Notes: generated by a model not told the origin, from the letters alone. DNA of 64,000 bases from Gemmatimonadaceae bacterium (GCA_040882285.1 JBBEBQ010000007.1:1-64000), one strand, 5' to 3'; shown: positions 10,407 to 19,402, counted from the first letter of the stretch. A program made the numbers and translations.

Positions 10407-13400
10407 CTAGAACTGGACACGAAGTCCTCCCGTGATGGTGCGGGGGCGCGGATAATGGAGGTAATCTATCCCCCGGGTGCCCACACTGTTGATTCCGGCA
10501 TCGGTGTGTACTTCCGGGTCGTAGCCTGAGTAGTCCGTCAGCAGAATCAAATTGTCGCCCGAGAGGTAGACCCGGGCCCGCTGGCCCATGCCCGTGAACG
10601 TGGGCATGTCGAAGCTGTATCCTACCGTCAGATTCTGTAGACGCACGAAAGATCCATCCTCGATCCAGCGTGACGAATAGATCTGGGGCTCATCAATATC
10701 CACGCCGTCGTCGAGAGCCTCCTTGAGGAAATTCTTGCCGCGCTTCGCATTGCCCTTGGTCGCGTACACGAGCGCCGTGTTGTTGAACACATCGAGCCCC
10801 TGCTGGCTGTTGACCAGAAAGCTGAAATCGAAATTGCCGTAAGTGGCTCGGCTGTTGATGCCGAAGCTGAAGTTTGGATTGGCATCTCCGATTACGACGT
10901 AATCGTCACCCCCTGGAGAGGTCGTGACTCCGGACAGCTCGCGGGTCAATTCCCGTCCCGCGGCGTCCCGCGTGACCGTGTACTTGTTGAACTCCTGCTG
11001 GCCGGAGGCGTTCACGCCAATGAACTGCGGTCCGTAGAACGTTCCGATCGCATGGCCTGGTATCACTCGCTGGGAGACCTGGCCGGACTGGCCCTCTCCG
11101 CTGACTCGGCCGGTGGAGATGAAACTCCGGCCGCCGAGATCCACGACCTCGTTTCGCTGAACATCGAAGACGATGCCGGCGTCCCAGGTCAGACCGGTGC
11201 GGTTTATCAACGATCCATCGAGCGAGAATTCGAAGCCCTTGTTCTGGGTCTTCCCGATGTTCTCCAGCCTGGTGGACGCTACCGCGGGCTGAGGTACCGG
11301 AACGGTGAGCAACAGGTCATTCGTCTTCTTCACATAGTACTCGACGCTGCCGTTGAACCGATTGTCCAAAAAGCCGTAGTCGAGCGCCACATTCGTCTGC
11401 GCGGTCTCTTCCCACTTGAGATCCGGGTTGGGATTCTGAGTCGGAGAGAAACCGGTCACTGCCCGTTCGCCGAACACGTACCGCGAGTTTCCGTCGGCAG
11501 CCAGCAGGATCAGTGACGCGTACGGCGGCACGCCGGGGTTGCCCTGCAATCCCCAGCCAGCGCGAAGACGCAGCTCGGAGAACGGGCCGCGGGGAATGAA
11601 GCTCTCTTCGCTCAACCGCCAGGATCCCGAGATGGCCGGAAAGACCGCCCACTTGTTCCCCTCTCCGAACATGGACGCCCCGTCCCGCCTGAGTACGCCG
11701 GTCAGGAAGTAGCGGTCCTTGAAGCTGTAATTCGCTCTCGACAAAAAGCCGATCAGCCGACTGTCTTCGCGCCGCGAATAGAGAGGCTGCGGCTGGCTTC
11801 CGCTGCTGAGGCTGTGATAGGCGGACGCATCGGTGAGGAAATTCCGAGTCTCCGCGTAGAATTCAGTGAGCGTGTTACCGAAGAACTCGTACCCGCCCAG
11901 CACGTCGAAGTCGTGGTTGCCGGCGAATTGTGGGTGATAGGTCAGAATCGTTTGCAGCGTCTTGGACTGATTGTTCCGGTTCGCCTGCCGGGCGAGCCCC
12001 TGATACTGCGCTCCAACGGGATTTGCCCGCGGGAAGTAGGTGTCGCGGTTGCTGTCGAATCGATCGATGCCGACGCTCACCCTTGCGGTCAGAGCCGAGA
12101 AGATGTCGTAGTCGGCCGAGACGTTGCCGAGGACTCGGGTGGTCTTACCCAGGTCCAGTATCTGCGTGGCGAGCGCCACCGGGTTTCGCACCGACTGAAA
12201 GCCGGGTCCAAGCTCGAAGAAAGTAGCCTCTCCCGTGGCCGGGTCGGTCATGGAAACCGGATACGTGGGGTTGTACACGAGCGTATTGATGAACACGCCC
12301 CCTTCAAAGCCGCCGGTGTTGTCGAACGGGAGATAGTCGTTGATGACGTGCGAGCCGGTCAGATTGAGTCCCATGCGCAGCCGCCCGGTCAAGGCATGAT
12401 GAGTTCCGTTCAGCCGCGCCTGGTACCGCTTAAAGCCGTTATCCAGCACCACTCCCTGCTGGCTGAGATGGTTGAGCGAAGCGCGGAACTGCGTGTTCGG
12501 GGAACCACCGGCGAAGGACAGGTTATGGTTGACTGTCGCGGCGCTGCGGGTCATCGCTTCTTCCCAATCCGTATCAGCCGTCCCCAGCCCTGCAAGGACG
12601 CTCGCACTCACGTTCCCCTCGGCCACCTGTTCCTGGATGAAGTTTCTGAATTCGGCGCCGGAAAGCACTTCGAGCGACCGCCCGAGTGAAGATCGGCCCG
12701 CAGAAAACTCATACTCCATCGTGGGGCCGCCCGCTGCGCCCTTCTTGGTCTCGATGACGATGACACCGTTCGCGGCGCGCGTGCCGTAGATCGCTGCCGC
12801 AGCATCCTTCAGGATGGTGACCGACGCAATGTCGGCGGGATTGAGGAGATTCAGCGGATTGCGCGGCAGGGCCGGCTCATTGTCGCTGATTCTGACGGCG
12901 GACGCTTCGGTTGGCACGTTGTTGACCGGAACGCCGTCGATCACGTACAGCGGGTCGTTGCTCGCACTGATAGAGGTGCCGCCGCGGATGCGTATCTGCG
13001 CCCCGCCGCCCGGCTCGCCGCTGTTCTGAGTGATGTTGACTCCGGCGGCCCGCCCCTGGATCATCTGGTCGACGTTGGCTATCGCCCCGACGTTCGCCTC
13101 GCTCGCGTCAATAGTCGCAATCGAGCCTGTGATCGCCACTCGGCGCTGGGTGCCATAGCCCGTGGTGACAACCTCTTCGAGCACGGTCGCCGCTCCGCCG
13201 AGCATGAACTGGAGCGTAGCCGTCGCGCCAGCGGCTACGGTCACGCTTTGCACTTGCGGGGTGTATCCGATCCGGCGTGCCCGCACGCTGTGAGTTCCTG
13301 CGGGCACTCCGCTTAAGACGAAGGTTCCGTCATTCCGTGTGAGGGCGCCTCGGTCTGTCCCTTCGATGAAAACGGTGACACCGGCAAGCGGCTGCTGACT

Positions 13401-13514
13401 CGTGCTGTCAACGACTCGTCCGGTGACGGTGCCTGTCTGGGCCTGGGCGGCAAGCGGAGCCGACAAAAACGCGCATCCAACAAGCGCCAGAAAGACGTTA
13501 CGGACCTTTACCAT
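10407..13514 (-). CDS. SusC/RagA family TonB-linked outer-membrane protein
   Basis: TonB-dependent outer-membrane importer of about 1,035 residues. Start at ATG 13514 gives a signal peptide ending APLAAQAQ. Then follows a carboxypeptidase-regulatory-like domain (TGRVVDSTSQQPLAGVTV), a plug domain with VEEVVTTGYGTQ, QIRIRGGTS, PLYVIDGVPV and TILKDAAAAIYG, and a long beta-barrel ending in the expected aromatic residue (GGLRVQF). With the SusD lid it should import an oligomeric substrate energised by TonB. No glycanase, peptidase or sulfatase is nearby, so the substrate is open. Confidence 0.95.
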   Translation of the reverse strand: MVKVRNVFLALVGCAFLSAPLAAQAQTGTVTGRVVDSTSQQPLAGVTVFIEGTDRGALTRNDGTFVLSGVPAGTHSVRARRIGYTPQVQSVTVAAGATATLQFMLGGAATVLEEVVTTGYGTQRRVAITGSIATIDASEANVGAIANVDQMIQGRAAGVNITQNSGEPGGGAQIRIRGGTSISASNDPLYVIDGVPVNNVPTEASAVRISDNEPALPRNPLNLLNPADIASVTILKDAAAAIYGTRAANGVIVIETKKGAAGGPTMEYEFSAGRSSLGRSLEVLSGAEFRNFIQEQVAEGNVSASVLAGLGTADTDWEEAMTRSAATVNHNLSFAGGSPNTQFRASLNHLSQQGVVLDNGFKRYQARLNGTHHALTGRLRMGLNLTGSHVINDYLPFDNTGGFEGGVFINTLVYNPTYPVSMTDPATGEATFFELGPGFQSVRNPVALATQILDLGKTTRVLGNVSADYDIFSALTARVSVGIDRFDSNRDTYFPRANPVGAQYQGLARQANRNNQSKTLQTILTYHPQFAGNHDFDVLGGYEFFGNTLTEFYAETRNFLTDASAYHSLSSGSQPQPLYSRREDSRLIGFLSRANYSFKDRYFLTGVLRRDGASMFGEGNKWAVFPAISGSWRLSEESFIPRGPFSELRLRAGWGLQGNPGVPPYASLILLAADGNSRYVFGERAVTGFSPTQNPNPDLKWEETAQTNVALDYGFLDNRFNGSVEYYVKKTNDLLLTVPVPQPAVASTRLENIGKTQNKGFEFSLDGSLINRTGLTWDAGIVFDVQRNEVVDLGGRSFISTGRVSGEGQSGQVSQRVIPGHAIGTFYGPQFIGVNASGQQEFNKYTVTRDAAGRELTRELSGVTTSPGGDDYVVIGDANPNFSFGINSRATYGNFDFSFLVNSQQGLDVFNNTALVYATKGNAKRGKNFLKEALDDGVDIDEPQIYSSRWIEDGSFVRLQNLTVGYSFDMPTFTGMGQRARVYLSGDNLILLTDYSGYDPEVHTDAGINSVGTRGIDYLHYPRPRTITGGLRVQF

Positions 13515-13590
13515 AATGATTGCGCTCCATTGGATGGGAGTTCGGACGCATCGCGTGCCAGGTACCCTCATGACTCGGGCAAGAGTCAAG

Positions 13591-13618
13591 AGTATGGTTC
13601 CGGGCAACGCCCTGTCAA
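13591..13618 (-). promoter_or_regulatory. Probable sigma70-type promoter for the susC operon
   Basis: On the minus strand TTGACA (13618-13613) and CATACT (13596-13591) are separated by 16 bp, about 75 bp upstream of the susC ATG. The -35 box is a perfect match and the -10 box matches 4 of 6 positions. Nothing else was recognised in the rest of 13515-13800 apart from a 64-codon open frame (13586-13780) with no recognisable homology. Confidence 0.5.
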
Positions 13619-13802
13619 GCAATTCCGGCCTGCAGGGCCTTTCTTCGGCTTGTATGCCGCGAATCGGGTCTCATCTGGATGAGGCGATCCTGCATCGAAT
13701 GAAGTTGTGCGCCGCGTGCTGTTTGCCGGGATCGTCTTCGTCGGAACCCACGATAGGCCGCGTTCGGAGCTAATTGACATGGCGGCTTCCGTTTAGGGAG
13801 TG

Positions 13803-13840
13803 AACGATGCGCGTTCCGGCCAAGTGCCGCTAGTCGACGG
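13803..13840. repeat. 38-bp dispersed element, copy A
   Basis: Begins AACGATGCGC and ends TGCCGCTAGTCGACGG. It matches 32 of 38 positions of copy B at 16324-16361. On the minus strand each copy lies about 20-35 bp before an ATG, and each copy also follows a methyltransferase-like gene on that strand. It may be a duplicated leader/promoter element or a recombination scar. Confidence 0.6.
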
Positions 13841-13924
13841 AAAAGCCCTGCGGCGCCAGACCGGTCAGAGGATCTCGAGCTCCGCCGGTCGGCGCGCGAA
13901 GCCGGCCGTCATCGCCGTGGGCTG

Positions 13925-14397
13925 TCATATCCAGCGGCGCACCCGCCGGGCATACGCCTCGAACGCTCCGGGAAAAAGTGCGCGCAACGATTTCTCCTCC
14001 GGGCCGATCTGAAAGCGGTTCATGTATGCGACGAAGATGGCCACACCCAATAGCGAAAGCGGATGCGATAAGGTAGACCGCCCAACCCACGAGCACGCTC
14101 GCCACGCCAAGGTACATCGGGTTTCTGGTAAAGCGGTATATGCCCGTGGCCACCAGCGCCGAGGCAGCCGCCGGATTCAGCGGATTCACGGTCGTGCGCG
14201 CGCGACGGAATTCGAGGACCTCCGGCGAGCACGATGAATACGCCCAGGATTGCCAGACCCGACGCGAGCGCGGCACGCGCGGGAACCGAAATGCGCAGCT
14301 CCGGTGTCGCGCTCGCCACCACCCACATGCCCAGAGCGGTGACGAGCGCGACTGCGGGCGGTGGAACTCTGTGCTCTAGACTAGCGACCCCCATCAC
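13925..14397 (-). pseudogene. Frameshifted isoprenylcysteine-methyltransferase-like membrane protein
   Basis: Reading three frames in turn recovers a homologue of the intact gene at 16642-17103 from first to last residue. Frame one gives MMGVASLEHRVPPP to GVFIVLAG; after an extra base near 14220 frame two gives VLEFRRARTTVNPLNP and YRFTRNPMYLG; after another extra base near 14073 frame three gives LLGVAIFVAYMNRFQIGPEE to RRWI and a stop. Both breaks behave as one-base insertions. The start overlaps the end of the PD40 gene by 17 bp. It is either a true pseudogene beside its intact paralogue or two assembly errors; the protein-level conservation suggests recent inactivation or error. Confidence 0.8.
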
Positions 14398-16288
14398 CGA
14401 GGCTGATGCGCCAGACCGAACTGCCCTTCCAGATCTCTCCCGGATATGCGATGAAGCGCCCGTCCGGTGAGACCTCGAAGCCCCACTTCGACGCCGGGTC
14501 GCTCCGCGTGACGTTCACCGGCTGCGCCCCCTCGGCGACAGGAATGCGCACGATGTGCGCTTCCGCGCCCGCTCCCCCTCCGACGACGAGCACGCCGCTG
14601 TCGTCCGGCATCCAGCGCGGCCAGTACCAGTAGCTGAGCCCGGTGTCGACGATGCGCGGCGGCGCGACGCCGGATGGATCGACGAAAGCCATCAAGTCGG
14701 GCGAGCCCGGGCCGCGCGAGTAGTGCAGCGCGAGCAGCTTGCCGTCGTGCGAGAACGAGATCTCGTTAGTGCCCGGCATGGCGTATATCGTCAGCAGACG
14801 CCGGTGCTCGGCGTTCTCGCCGTCGGCGATCATGAGGTCCACGCTATCGCCCCGCTCCTGCTGCCACGCGACACGATTACCGTGCACCGCGAAGTTCGTT
14901 CGGCCGAGGAGCGGCGCCGGCAGTGAATGCAGCGTGCGGACCTCTCCCGGCCCGCGCCATCCCTTTACGTCCAGCCAGTCGCCGCGACGCTCAAGGAAAT
15001 ACAGCTCTTCGTGCGCTCCCCATGTCCCCCCCGGGCCATATGGCAAGAGCATGTTGTGTCCGGGAGCTGATTCCGTGATGACATGACGCGACGCGTCACG
15101 CAGGTCCAGCGCGACCAGCGAGCGGGGATTGTTTCCTTCCCGCCGCGATGACTGAAACAGGAAGCGGCTGTTAGCGCCCTCCGCGCCCCACTCGGGCGTT
15201 TCCGGGAAAGTCCGCGGCGTGCCGCCGTCGACCGGGACGGCTGCCAGGACGGCGGTCCCGTCCTGCTCCGTCCAGGTGTATAGCGTCTTGCCGTCGGCGC
15301 TCCAGCGCATCACCCAATCGTACGCCAAAGGCGCGGTGACGTCGCGGTACGCACCGCCATCGATCGGCATGATGCGCGTCGGCGCCACTACGTCGGTCTC
15401 AACGACCACTAGCGCGCCGTCGCGCGTGACCTGCGTCGCGCGCGTGTTCCGGTTGACGGGAATCGTTCGCACGAGCGTGCCGCTCTGGTCGTACAACTTG
15501 AGCAGGCGATTCCGGGGGCCGGCGGCGTTTTCAGCGACGACGAAAATCTCCGCGCCCGGCCCTATCAGCAGCTGCCCCGCCGGGGGCAGCCGGTTCGACA
15601 CGGCGACGATCTCGCCGCCCGCTGCAGGCACACGATGCAGGACCCGTTCGCTCTGCAGAGCAACGTTCGTCAGAAAGTACAGATGCTGGCCGTCGCCGCT
15701 CCACGCGATGTTGCCTGATCGTATGGGCATGCGCGCGACGACCCGCGTCTCCCCGCCGGATGCCTGCACAACTTTGAGCAGACGACGATCCGTGCCGTCC
15801 ACGAACGCCACCGTTTTTCCATCCGGCGAAACGCGGATGAAGCCCTGCACGGGATCCGGCGATATCCGCCGCGGCTCTCCGACGGCGCGACCGGTCGCAG
15901 GGTCGAACTGAACCTCCATGCCGTAGTAGTACTGATCTCCCGCCGCCGCGGCGCGATTGGACAGGAAATAGATGCGGTCGCCCGACGGTGACCATTCGGG
16001 ATTCTGGTCCCACGAGCCGGCCGACGTTAGCGGCTGGATCCCCTCGCCGCCGACGCGGACGACTGTGAGGTTGGCCTTGGCCGGCGACGTCATCACCGGG
16101 AAGACCACCCACTTCCCGTCGGGAGAGAGGACCGCGGGGCCGGTCACGGCCGTCGCGGAGTCGGAGAACAGCCGTGTTTTCTCCGTGCTTGACGGAGACT
16201 GCTGTGCGGCCGCGGAGAACGGGCCGACAAGCAGGAGCAGGAGCGCGAGCGCTGTCGCGCGAACGTAGCCGTCGACAAACGGTCCCAT
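14381..16288 (-). CDS. Secreted PD40/TolB-like beta-propeller protein
   Basis: About 635 residues with an N-terminal signal peptide (ALALLLLLVGPFSAAAQQ). The start at 16288 is fixed by a perfect AGGAGG four bases upstream. PD40 (WD40-like) blades recur: VLSPDGKWVVFPV, PEWSPSGDRIYFLSN, VSPDGKTVAFVDG, AWSGDGQHLYFLTN and EVSPDGRFIAYPG. Such N-terminal propellers are common in S9 prolyl oligopeptidases, but no alpha/beta-hydrolase domain or GxSxG nucleophile follows, so this is a propeller without a peptidase. Copy B of the 38-bp element lies in its leader. Probable role is periplasmic or surface binding; function unknown. Confidence 0.85.
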   Translation of the reverse strand: MGPFVDGYVRATALALLLLLVGPFSAAAQQSPSSTEKTRLFSDSATAVTGPAVLSPDGKWVVFPVMTSPAKANLTVVRVGGEGIQPLTSAGSWDQNPEWSPSGDRIYFLSNRAAAAGDQYYYGMEVQFDPATGRAVGEPRRISPDPVQGFIRVSPDGKTVAFVDGTDRRLLKVVQASGGETRVVARMPIRSGNIAWSGDGQHLYFLTNVALQSERVLHRVPAAGGEIVAVSNRLPPAGQLLIGPGAEIFVVAENAAGPRNRLLKLYDQSGTLVRTIPVNRNTRATQVTRDGALVVVETDVVAPTRIMPIDGGAYRDVTAPLAYDWVMRWSADGKTLYTWTEQDGTAVLAAVPVDGGTPRTFPETPEWGAEGANSRFLFQSSRREGNNPRSLVALDLRDASRHVITESAPGHNMLLPYGPGGTWGAHEELYFLERRGDWLDVKGWRGPGEVRTLHSLPAPLLGRTNFAVHGNRVAWQQERGDSVDLMIADGENAEHRRLLTIYAMPGTNEISFSHDGKLLALHYSRGPGSPDLMAFVDPSGVAPPRIVDTGLSYWYWPRWMPDDSGVLVVGGGAGAEAHIVRIPVAEGAQPVNVTRSDPASKWGFEVSPDGRFIAYPGEIWKGSSVWRISLGDGGR

Positions 16289-16323
16289 GTAGCCTCCTGT
16301 CAGGAGCAATAGAAACGGGGATT

Positions 16324-16361
16324 AACGATGCGCCTCCCAGGCAGGTGCCGCTAGTAGACGG
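16324..16361. repeat. 38-bp dispersed element, copy B
   Basis: Begins AACGATGCGC and ends TGCCGCTAGTAGACGG, with six differences from copy A at 13803-13840. It lies in the 5' leader of the PD40 gene, 36 bp upstream of that start codon on the minus strand. Confidence 0.6.
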
Positions 16362-16433
16362 CTGGCGGGTGTTGCGTGAGTTTTCCCGGGAGCACCGGGA
16401 AACCGCCATCGCAGGGCTATCATCGGCATCCCG

Positions 16434-16583
16434 TCAGGGCCGTACTGGTCGCCCCTCGGCGAGCACCATGAGCGAGACGGTCTTGCCGGTTCCGGTCGCG
16501 CCCGCGATGAGCCCGTGACGGTTGCCGTACTTCGCGAGGAGGTGCACGGGCTGCTCGCCCTTGCCGATCAATATTTGAGTCAC
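16434..16583 (-). pseudogene. Truncated HerA-like (DUF853/YjgR-type) ATPase remnant
   Basis: A GTG-initiated frame of 49 codons encodes the start of a DUF853-type ATPase: ILIGKGEQPVHLLAKYGNRH, then GLIAGATGTGKTVSLMVLAE with an intact Walker A motif, and then a stop. Family members are around 500 residues, so only about the first tenth survives and it cannot be a working ATPase. The matching protein downstream is absent; PD40 leader sequence follows instead. It marks a deletion or rearrangement breakpoint next to the 38-bp element copy B. Confidence 0.75.
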
Positions 16584-16641
16584 GACCGTATGTTATCGCC
16601 CGGTCGTGCATTTGCCAGCGCGCCGAGCGCGATGCCGAGCG

Positions 16642-17103
16642 TCACAGCCAGCGGCGTACCTGGCCCGCGTATTCCTTGAAATCTCCGGGAAAGAGCGCGC
16701 GCAGCGCCCGCTCCTCGGGGAGGATTTGGAACCTGTGGATGTAGGCGGCGAACGCAGCCACGCCCAGCGGCGCGAGCGCGTGCGAAAGATAGGCCGCCCC
16801 GGCGAGCAGGACGATCGCGAGGCCGAGGTACATAGGATTTCTGCTGATGCGGTACACGCCCGTCACGACCAGCGCCGAAGTCGCGTCCGGGTTCAGCGGA
16901 TTGACCGTCGTTCGCGCCCGCCGGAACTCGAGCACGCCCGCGACGGCGACGAATGCTCCGACGACGGCCAGCGCGAGTGCAAGGCCCGCGCGCGCAGGCA
17001 CGTCCACGCTAAGATCCGGCGCAGCGCGCGCGGCCGCCCACATCAGCAGGGCAGCCACGAGCGCGACGACCAGTGGCGGGACACGAAGCTCTAGACCACG
17101 CAT
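16642..17103 (-). CDS. Isoprenylcysteine carboxyl methyltransferase-like membrane protein
   Basis: A 153-residue integral membrane protein with four to five hydrophobic helices and the ICMT/PEMT-type motif VTGVYRISRNPMYLG followed by EERALRALFPGDFKEYAGQVRRW near the C-terminus, typical of small bacterial ICMT-like methyltransferases. The substrate in bacteria is usually not known. A frameshifted paralogue lies at 13925-14397. Confidence 0.85.
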   Translation of the reverse strand: MRGLELRVPPLVVALVAALLMWAAARAAPDLSVDVPARAGLALALAVVGAFVAVAGVLEFRRARTTVNPLNPDATSALVVTGVYRISRNPMYLGLAIVLLAGAAYLSHALAPLGVAAFAAYIHRFQILPEERALRALFPGDFKEYAGQVRRWL

Positions 17104-17146
17104 TTGACCTGCTCGACCGCGCGCATACCCACGCGTTCCGGCTGGC

Positions 17147-17800
17147 CTACGGCATCCTCTCGTTCGCCGTGGGAAACGGTGCCGGCGGACGCGTGCCGAT
17201 GATCTGGGCGTACGTACCCGCCCAAAAGTCGGGCGGACCCTCGCTGTCCTGCACCCGGTTGGTAACCGGCCTCACGCCGCGCTTGATGTAGGCGGCAATC
17301 GCGCGCAACTCATGATCGGACATGTGGCGGAACGCCAGCCACGGCATCGGTGGCGCGAGATACTTCGGATTCGCCGGGAAATTCCCCTGGCCCGGGATGC
17401 TCGAAGTGATCTCGACATCCGGCGTCTCACCCGGCCTCAGCCCGTACCGCAGGGCGTTGAAGATCTGGCGCTCGCCGAATCGTCCGATGCCGGTCGTGTT
17501 GTCCGGAGTGATGTTGCGCGCGTAGGTCTTGAAGGGACCGACCTGAAAGATCTGCTCGGGGCGCATCACGCCGGCAAGCCATCCGGTGGCCGCCGGATTG
17601 TCATACCCGCCATGGCAGTCACCGCACCCGTGGTGGATCACCAGCATCCGTCCCTCGCGCACGAGCGCGTCCGCTGGCAGCTCGGTTGCGGCGAGGTCGC
17701 CGGACCGGGTAGAGACCGCGGGCGCGGAGCACGCCACGATCAACAACGCCATCGGAGCGAGTCGGGTACGGCGCGCCAAAGCTCGTGACCAATGCGGCAT
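17147..17800 (-). CDS. c-type cytochrome lipoprotein
   Basis: About 217 residues. A signal peptide ends in a lipobox (LIVAC), and a single haem site CGDCH follows. A conserved region PPMPWLAFRHMSDHELRAIAAYIKRG offers methionine ligand candidates and the C-terminal cytochrome c helix. ATG 17800 is preferred because GGGGAG sits five bases upstream; ATG 17803 is in frame. It begins about 12 bp after the multicopper oxidase gene, so the two are very likely one operon, and the cytochrome may pass electrons to or from the oxidase. Confidence 0.88.
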   Translation of the reverse strand: MPHWSRALARRTRLAPMALLIVACSAPAVSTRSGDLAATELPADALVREGRMLVIHHGCGDCHGGYDNPAATGWLAGVMRPEQIFQVGPFKTYARNITPDNTTGIGRFGERQIFNALRYGLRPGETPDVEITSSIPGQGNFPANPKYLAPPMPWLAFRHMSDHELRAIAAYIKRGVRPVTNRVQDSEGPPDFWAGTYAQIIGTRPPAPFPTANERMP

Positions 17801-17812
17801 CATCTCTCCCCG

Positions 17813-19252
17813 TTATTTGATTTCGAGAATGCCCATCATCCCGTGATCCTCGTGATCCAGGATGTGGCAGTGGAACATCCATTTGCCCGGATAGCGCTCG
17901 TATCGCACGATGAAGCGCACGGTCTGGTGCTTGGGCACGTTGACTACGTCCTTCCAGCTGCGATACGGCTCCGGCACGCCGTCGCGATCGAGCACCTGGA
18001 ACTGAAAGCCGTGCAGGTGAAACGGGTGGTCGAGCCCCACGAGATTCTCGACCTGCCAGATCTCGGTTGCGCCGAGCGAGGCGCTCACGTCCACGCGATT
18101 CATGTCCATGAGCATGCCGTTGATCATTCCCTGCGTCAGCACCATGACGCGCGTCGCGGTCGCGCTCGCGGAATCGAGCAGCGGGATCGGCCGCAGAGTT
18201 TCCGGCAGCGCCACCGGAGCGACCGGCGCTTCCGTTCCGTAGCGCAGCGTCAGCAGGTCGCGCGTCCGGTCCCAATCGCCGGGCCGGGTCTGCGGTATGT
18301 ACCGGTCGTAGGGCAAGGCCTGCAGTACCGTCTGGCTCCCCGGCCGCCCCGTTCCGCGCACCAGCAGTTCGACGCGCTCGGCGCTCGCCAGCAGGATCTC
18401 GCTCACCTCGACCGGCCGCTCGAACAGACCCCCGTCGTTGCCTACGTGCAACAGCGTGTGTCCGGGCAGTGCCAGCCGGTAATACCGCCCGGCTGACGCG
18501 TTGATCACGCGCCACCGCTGCACTTCCCCGCTGCGGATCGACAGCGTAGGCATGACCTCGCCGTTGACGAGGAGCACTTCCCCCTCGCGTCCATTCTCGA
18601 AGTCGGTGCGCCATTGCGGCGAATGGAGATCCGGAATATCGAGCGAGCCGTCCGGAAGGAACCTGTTGTCCGAGAGAATCAGCACCTTCTCGGTGAGAGC
18701 GGCGGGCAGCGGGTCGTCAAGGGCGCGCACGATGACCGCGCCGTACAGACCGCGGGCGACCTGAATTCCCGTCTCGTGGTTGGGATGAGGGTGGTACCAG
18801 TACGTGCCCGCGCTCCCGGGTCGCACGGTGAAGGCGTACTCATACTCCTCGCCCGGCGCGACGGGATGAAACGGGCTGCCGTCCGCCTCGAACGGCAAAT
18901 GCAGTCCGTGCCAATGGACGGTTGTCGCCTCGGGAAGGTCGTTCCTGAACCGCACTATGACCCGGTCACCTTCGTGGACTTCGAGGGTCGGACCGGGAAC
19001 CCGGCCGTTGTAGGCGTACGCTTCGGTCGTGGTGCCGGGCAGAAGCGAGAGCCGCACGCGTGTCGCGGTCAGCGTTACTGCTACGACGTTGGGAACGGAC
19101 GACTCATTCTCGAAGACAGCCGGCCCGACAGCCGCGCCAAGTGCAGCGGAGACCGGGGCACTCTGCTTCGGATGAACGTGCTCCTGGGCCGGGAGCGGGC
19201 CGGGAGCCGTCGCGCATGCCAGCAGAACAGCTGTAACCGTCCTATGAATCAT
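17813..19252 (-). CDS. Secreted multicopper oxidase (laccase-like)
   Basis: A 479-residue three-domain cupredoxin oxidase with a signal peptide. All copper-binding motifs are present: HWHGLH, YWYHPH, HPFHLHG and HCHILDHEDHGMM, the last carrying the type-1 copper cysteine, histidine and methionine. It should oxidise a phenolic, metal or similar electron donor and reduce oxygen to water in the periplasm. The paired cytochrome c gene immediately downstream suggests a respiratory or metal-oxidation role. No methionine-rich CueO-like insert is obvious, although a GMINGMLMDMNR stretch occurs near residue 380. Confidence 0.92.
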   Translation of the reverse strand: MIHRTVTAVLLACATAPGPLPAQEHVHPKQSAPVSAALGAAVGPAVFENESSVPNVVAVTLTATRVRLSLLPGTTTEAYAYNGRVPGPTLEVHEGDRVIVRFRNDLPEATTVHWHGLHLPFEADGSPFHPVAPGEEYEYAFTVRPGSAGTYWYHPHPNHETGIQVARGLYGAVIVRALDDPLPAALTEKVLILSDNRFLPDGSLDIPDLHSPQWRTDFENGREGEVLLVNGEVMPTLSIRSGEVQRWRVINASAGRYYRLALPGHTLLHVGNDGGLFERPVEVSEILLASAERVELLVRGTGRPGSQTVLQALPYDRYIPQTRPGDWDRTRDLLTLRYGTEAPVAPVALPETLRPIPLLDSASATATRVMVLTQGMINGMLMDMNRVDVSASLGATEIWQVENLVGLDHPFHLHGFQFQVLDRDGVPEPYRSWKDVVNVPKHQTVRFIVRYERYPGKWMFHCHILDHEDHGMMGILEIK

Positions 19253-19299
19253 GCTCGCACCGTGAAGGGCCGAATGTCTCAGCGCCGAAAGACAGGAGA

Positions 19300-19319
19300 C
19301 GCGGAGGGGCCCCTCCGCG
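19300..19319. promoter_or_regulatory. Perfect 20-bp palindrome upstream of the multicopper oxidase
   Basis: CGCGGAGGGGCCCCTCCGCG is its own reverse complement and lies 48 bp upstream of the oxidase start, in the gap after the DinB-like gene. It could be an operator for a dimeric regulator or a compact hairpin. The rest of 19253-19402 shows nothing recognised. Confidence 0.4.
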
Positions 19320-19402
19320 CAACGATCGGCGCAGCCGGATCAGGCGCGCAAATCTACACGCTTCGTGACGACGCACCAGTTGTTCAGCGACGCTACTGCG
19401 GG

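Noticed and set aside
13803-16361. 38-bp element as an integron attC site
   Set aside because: No inverted core sites or large imperfect palindrome typical of attC and no integrase were seen.
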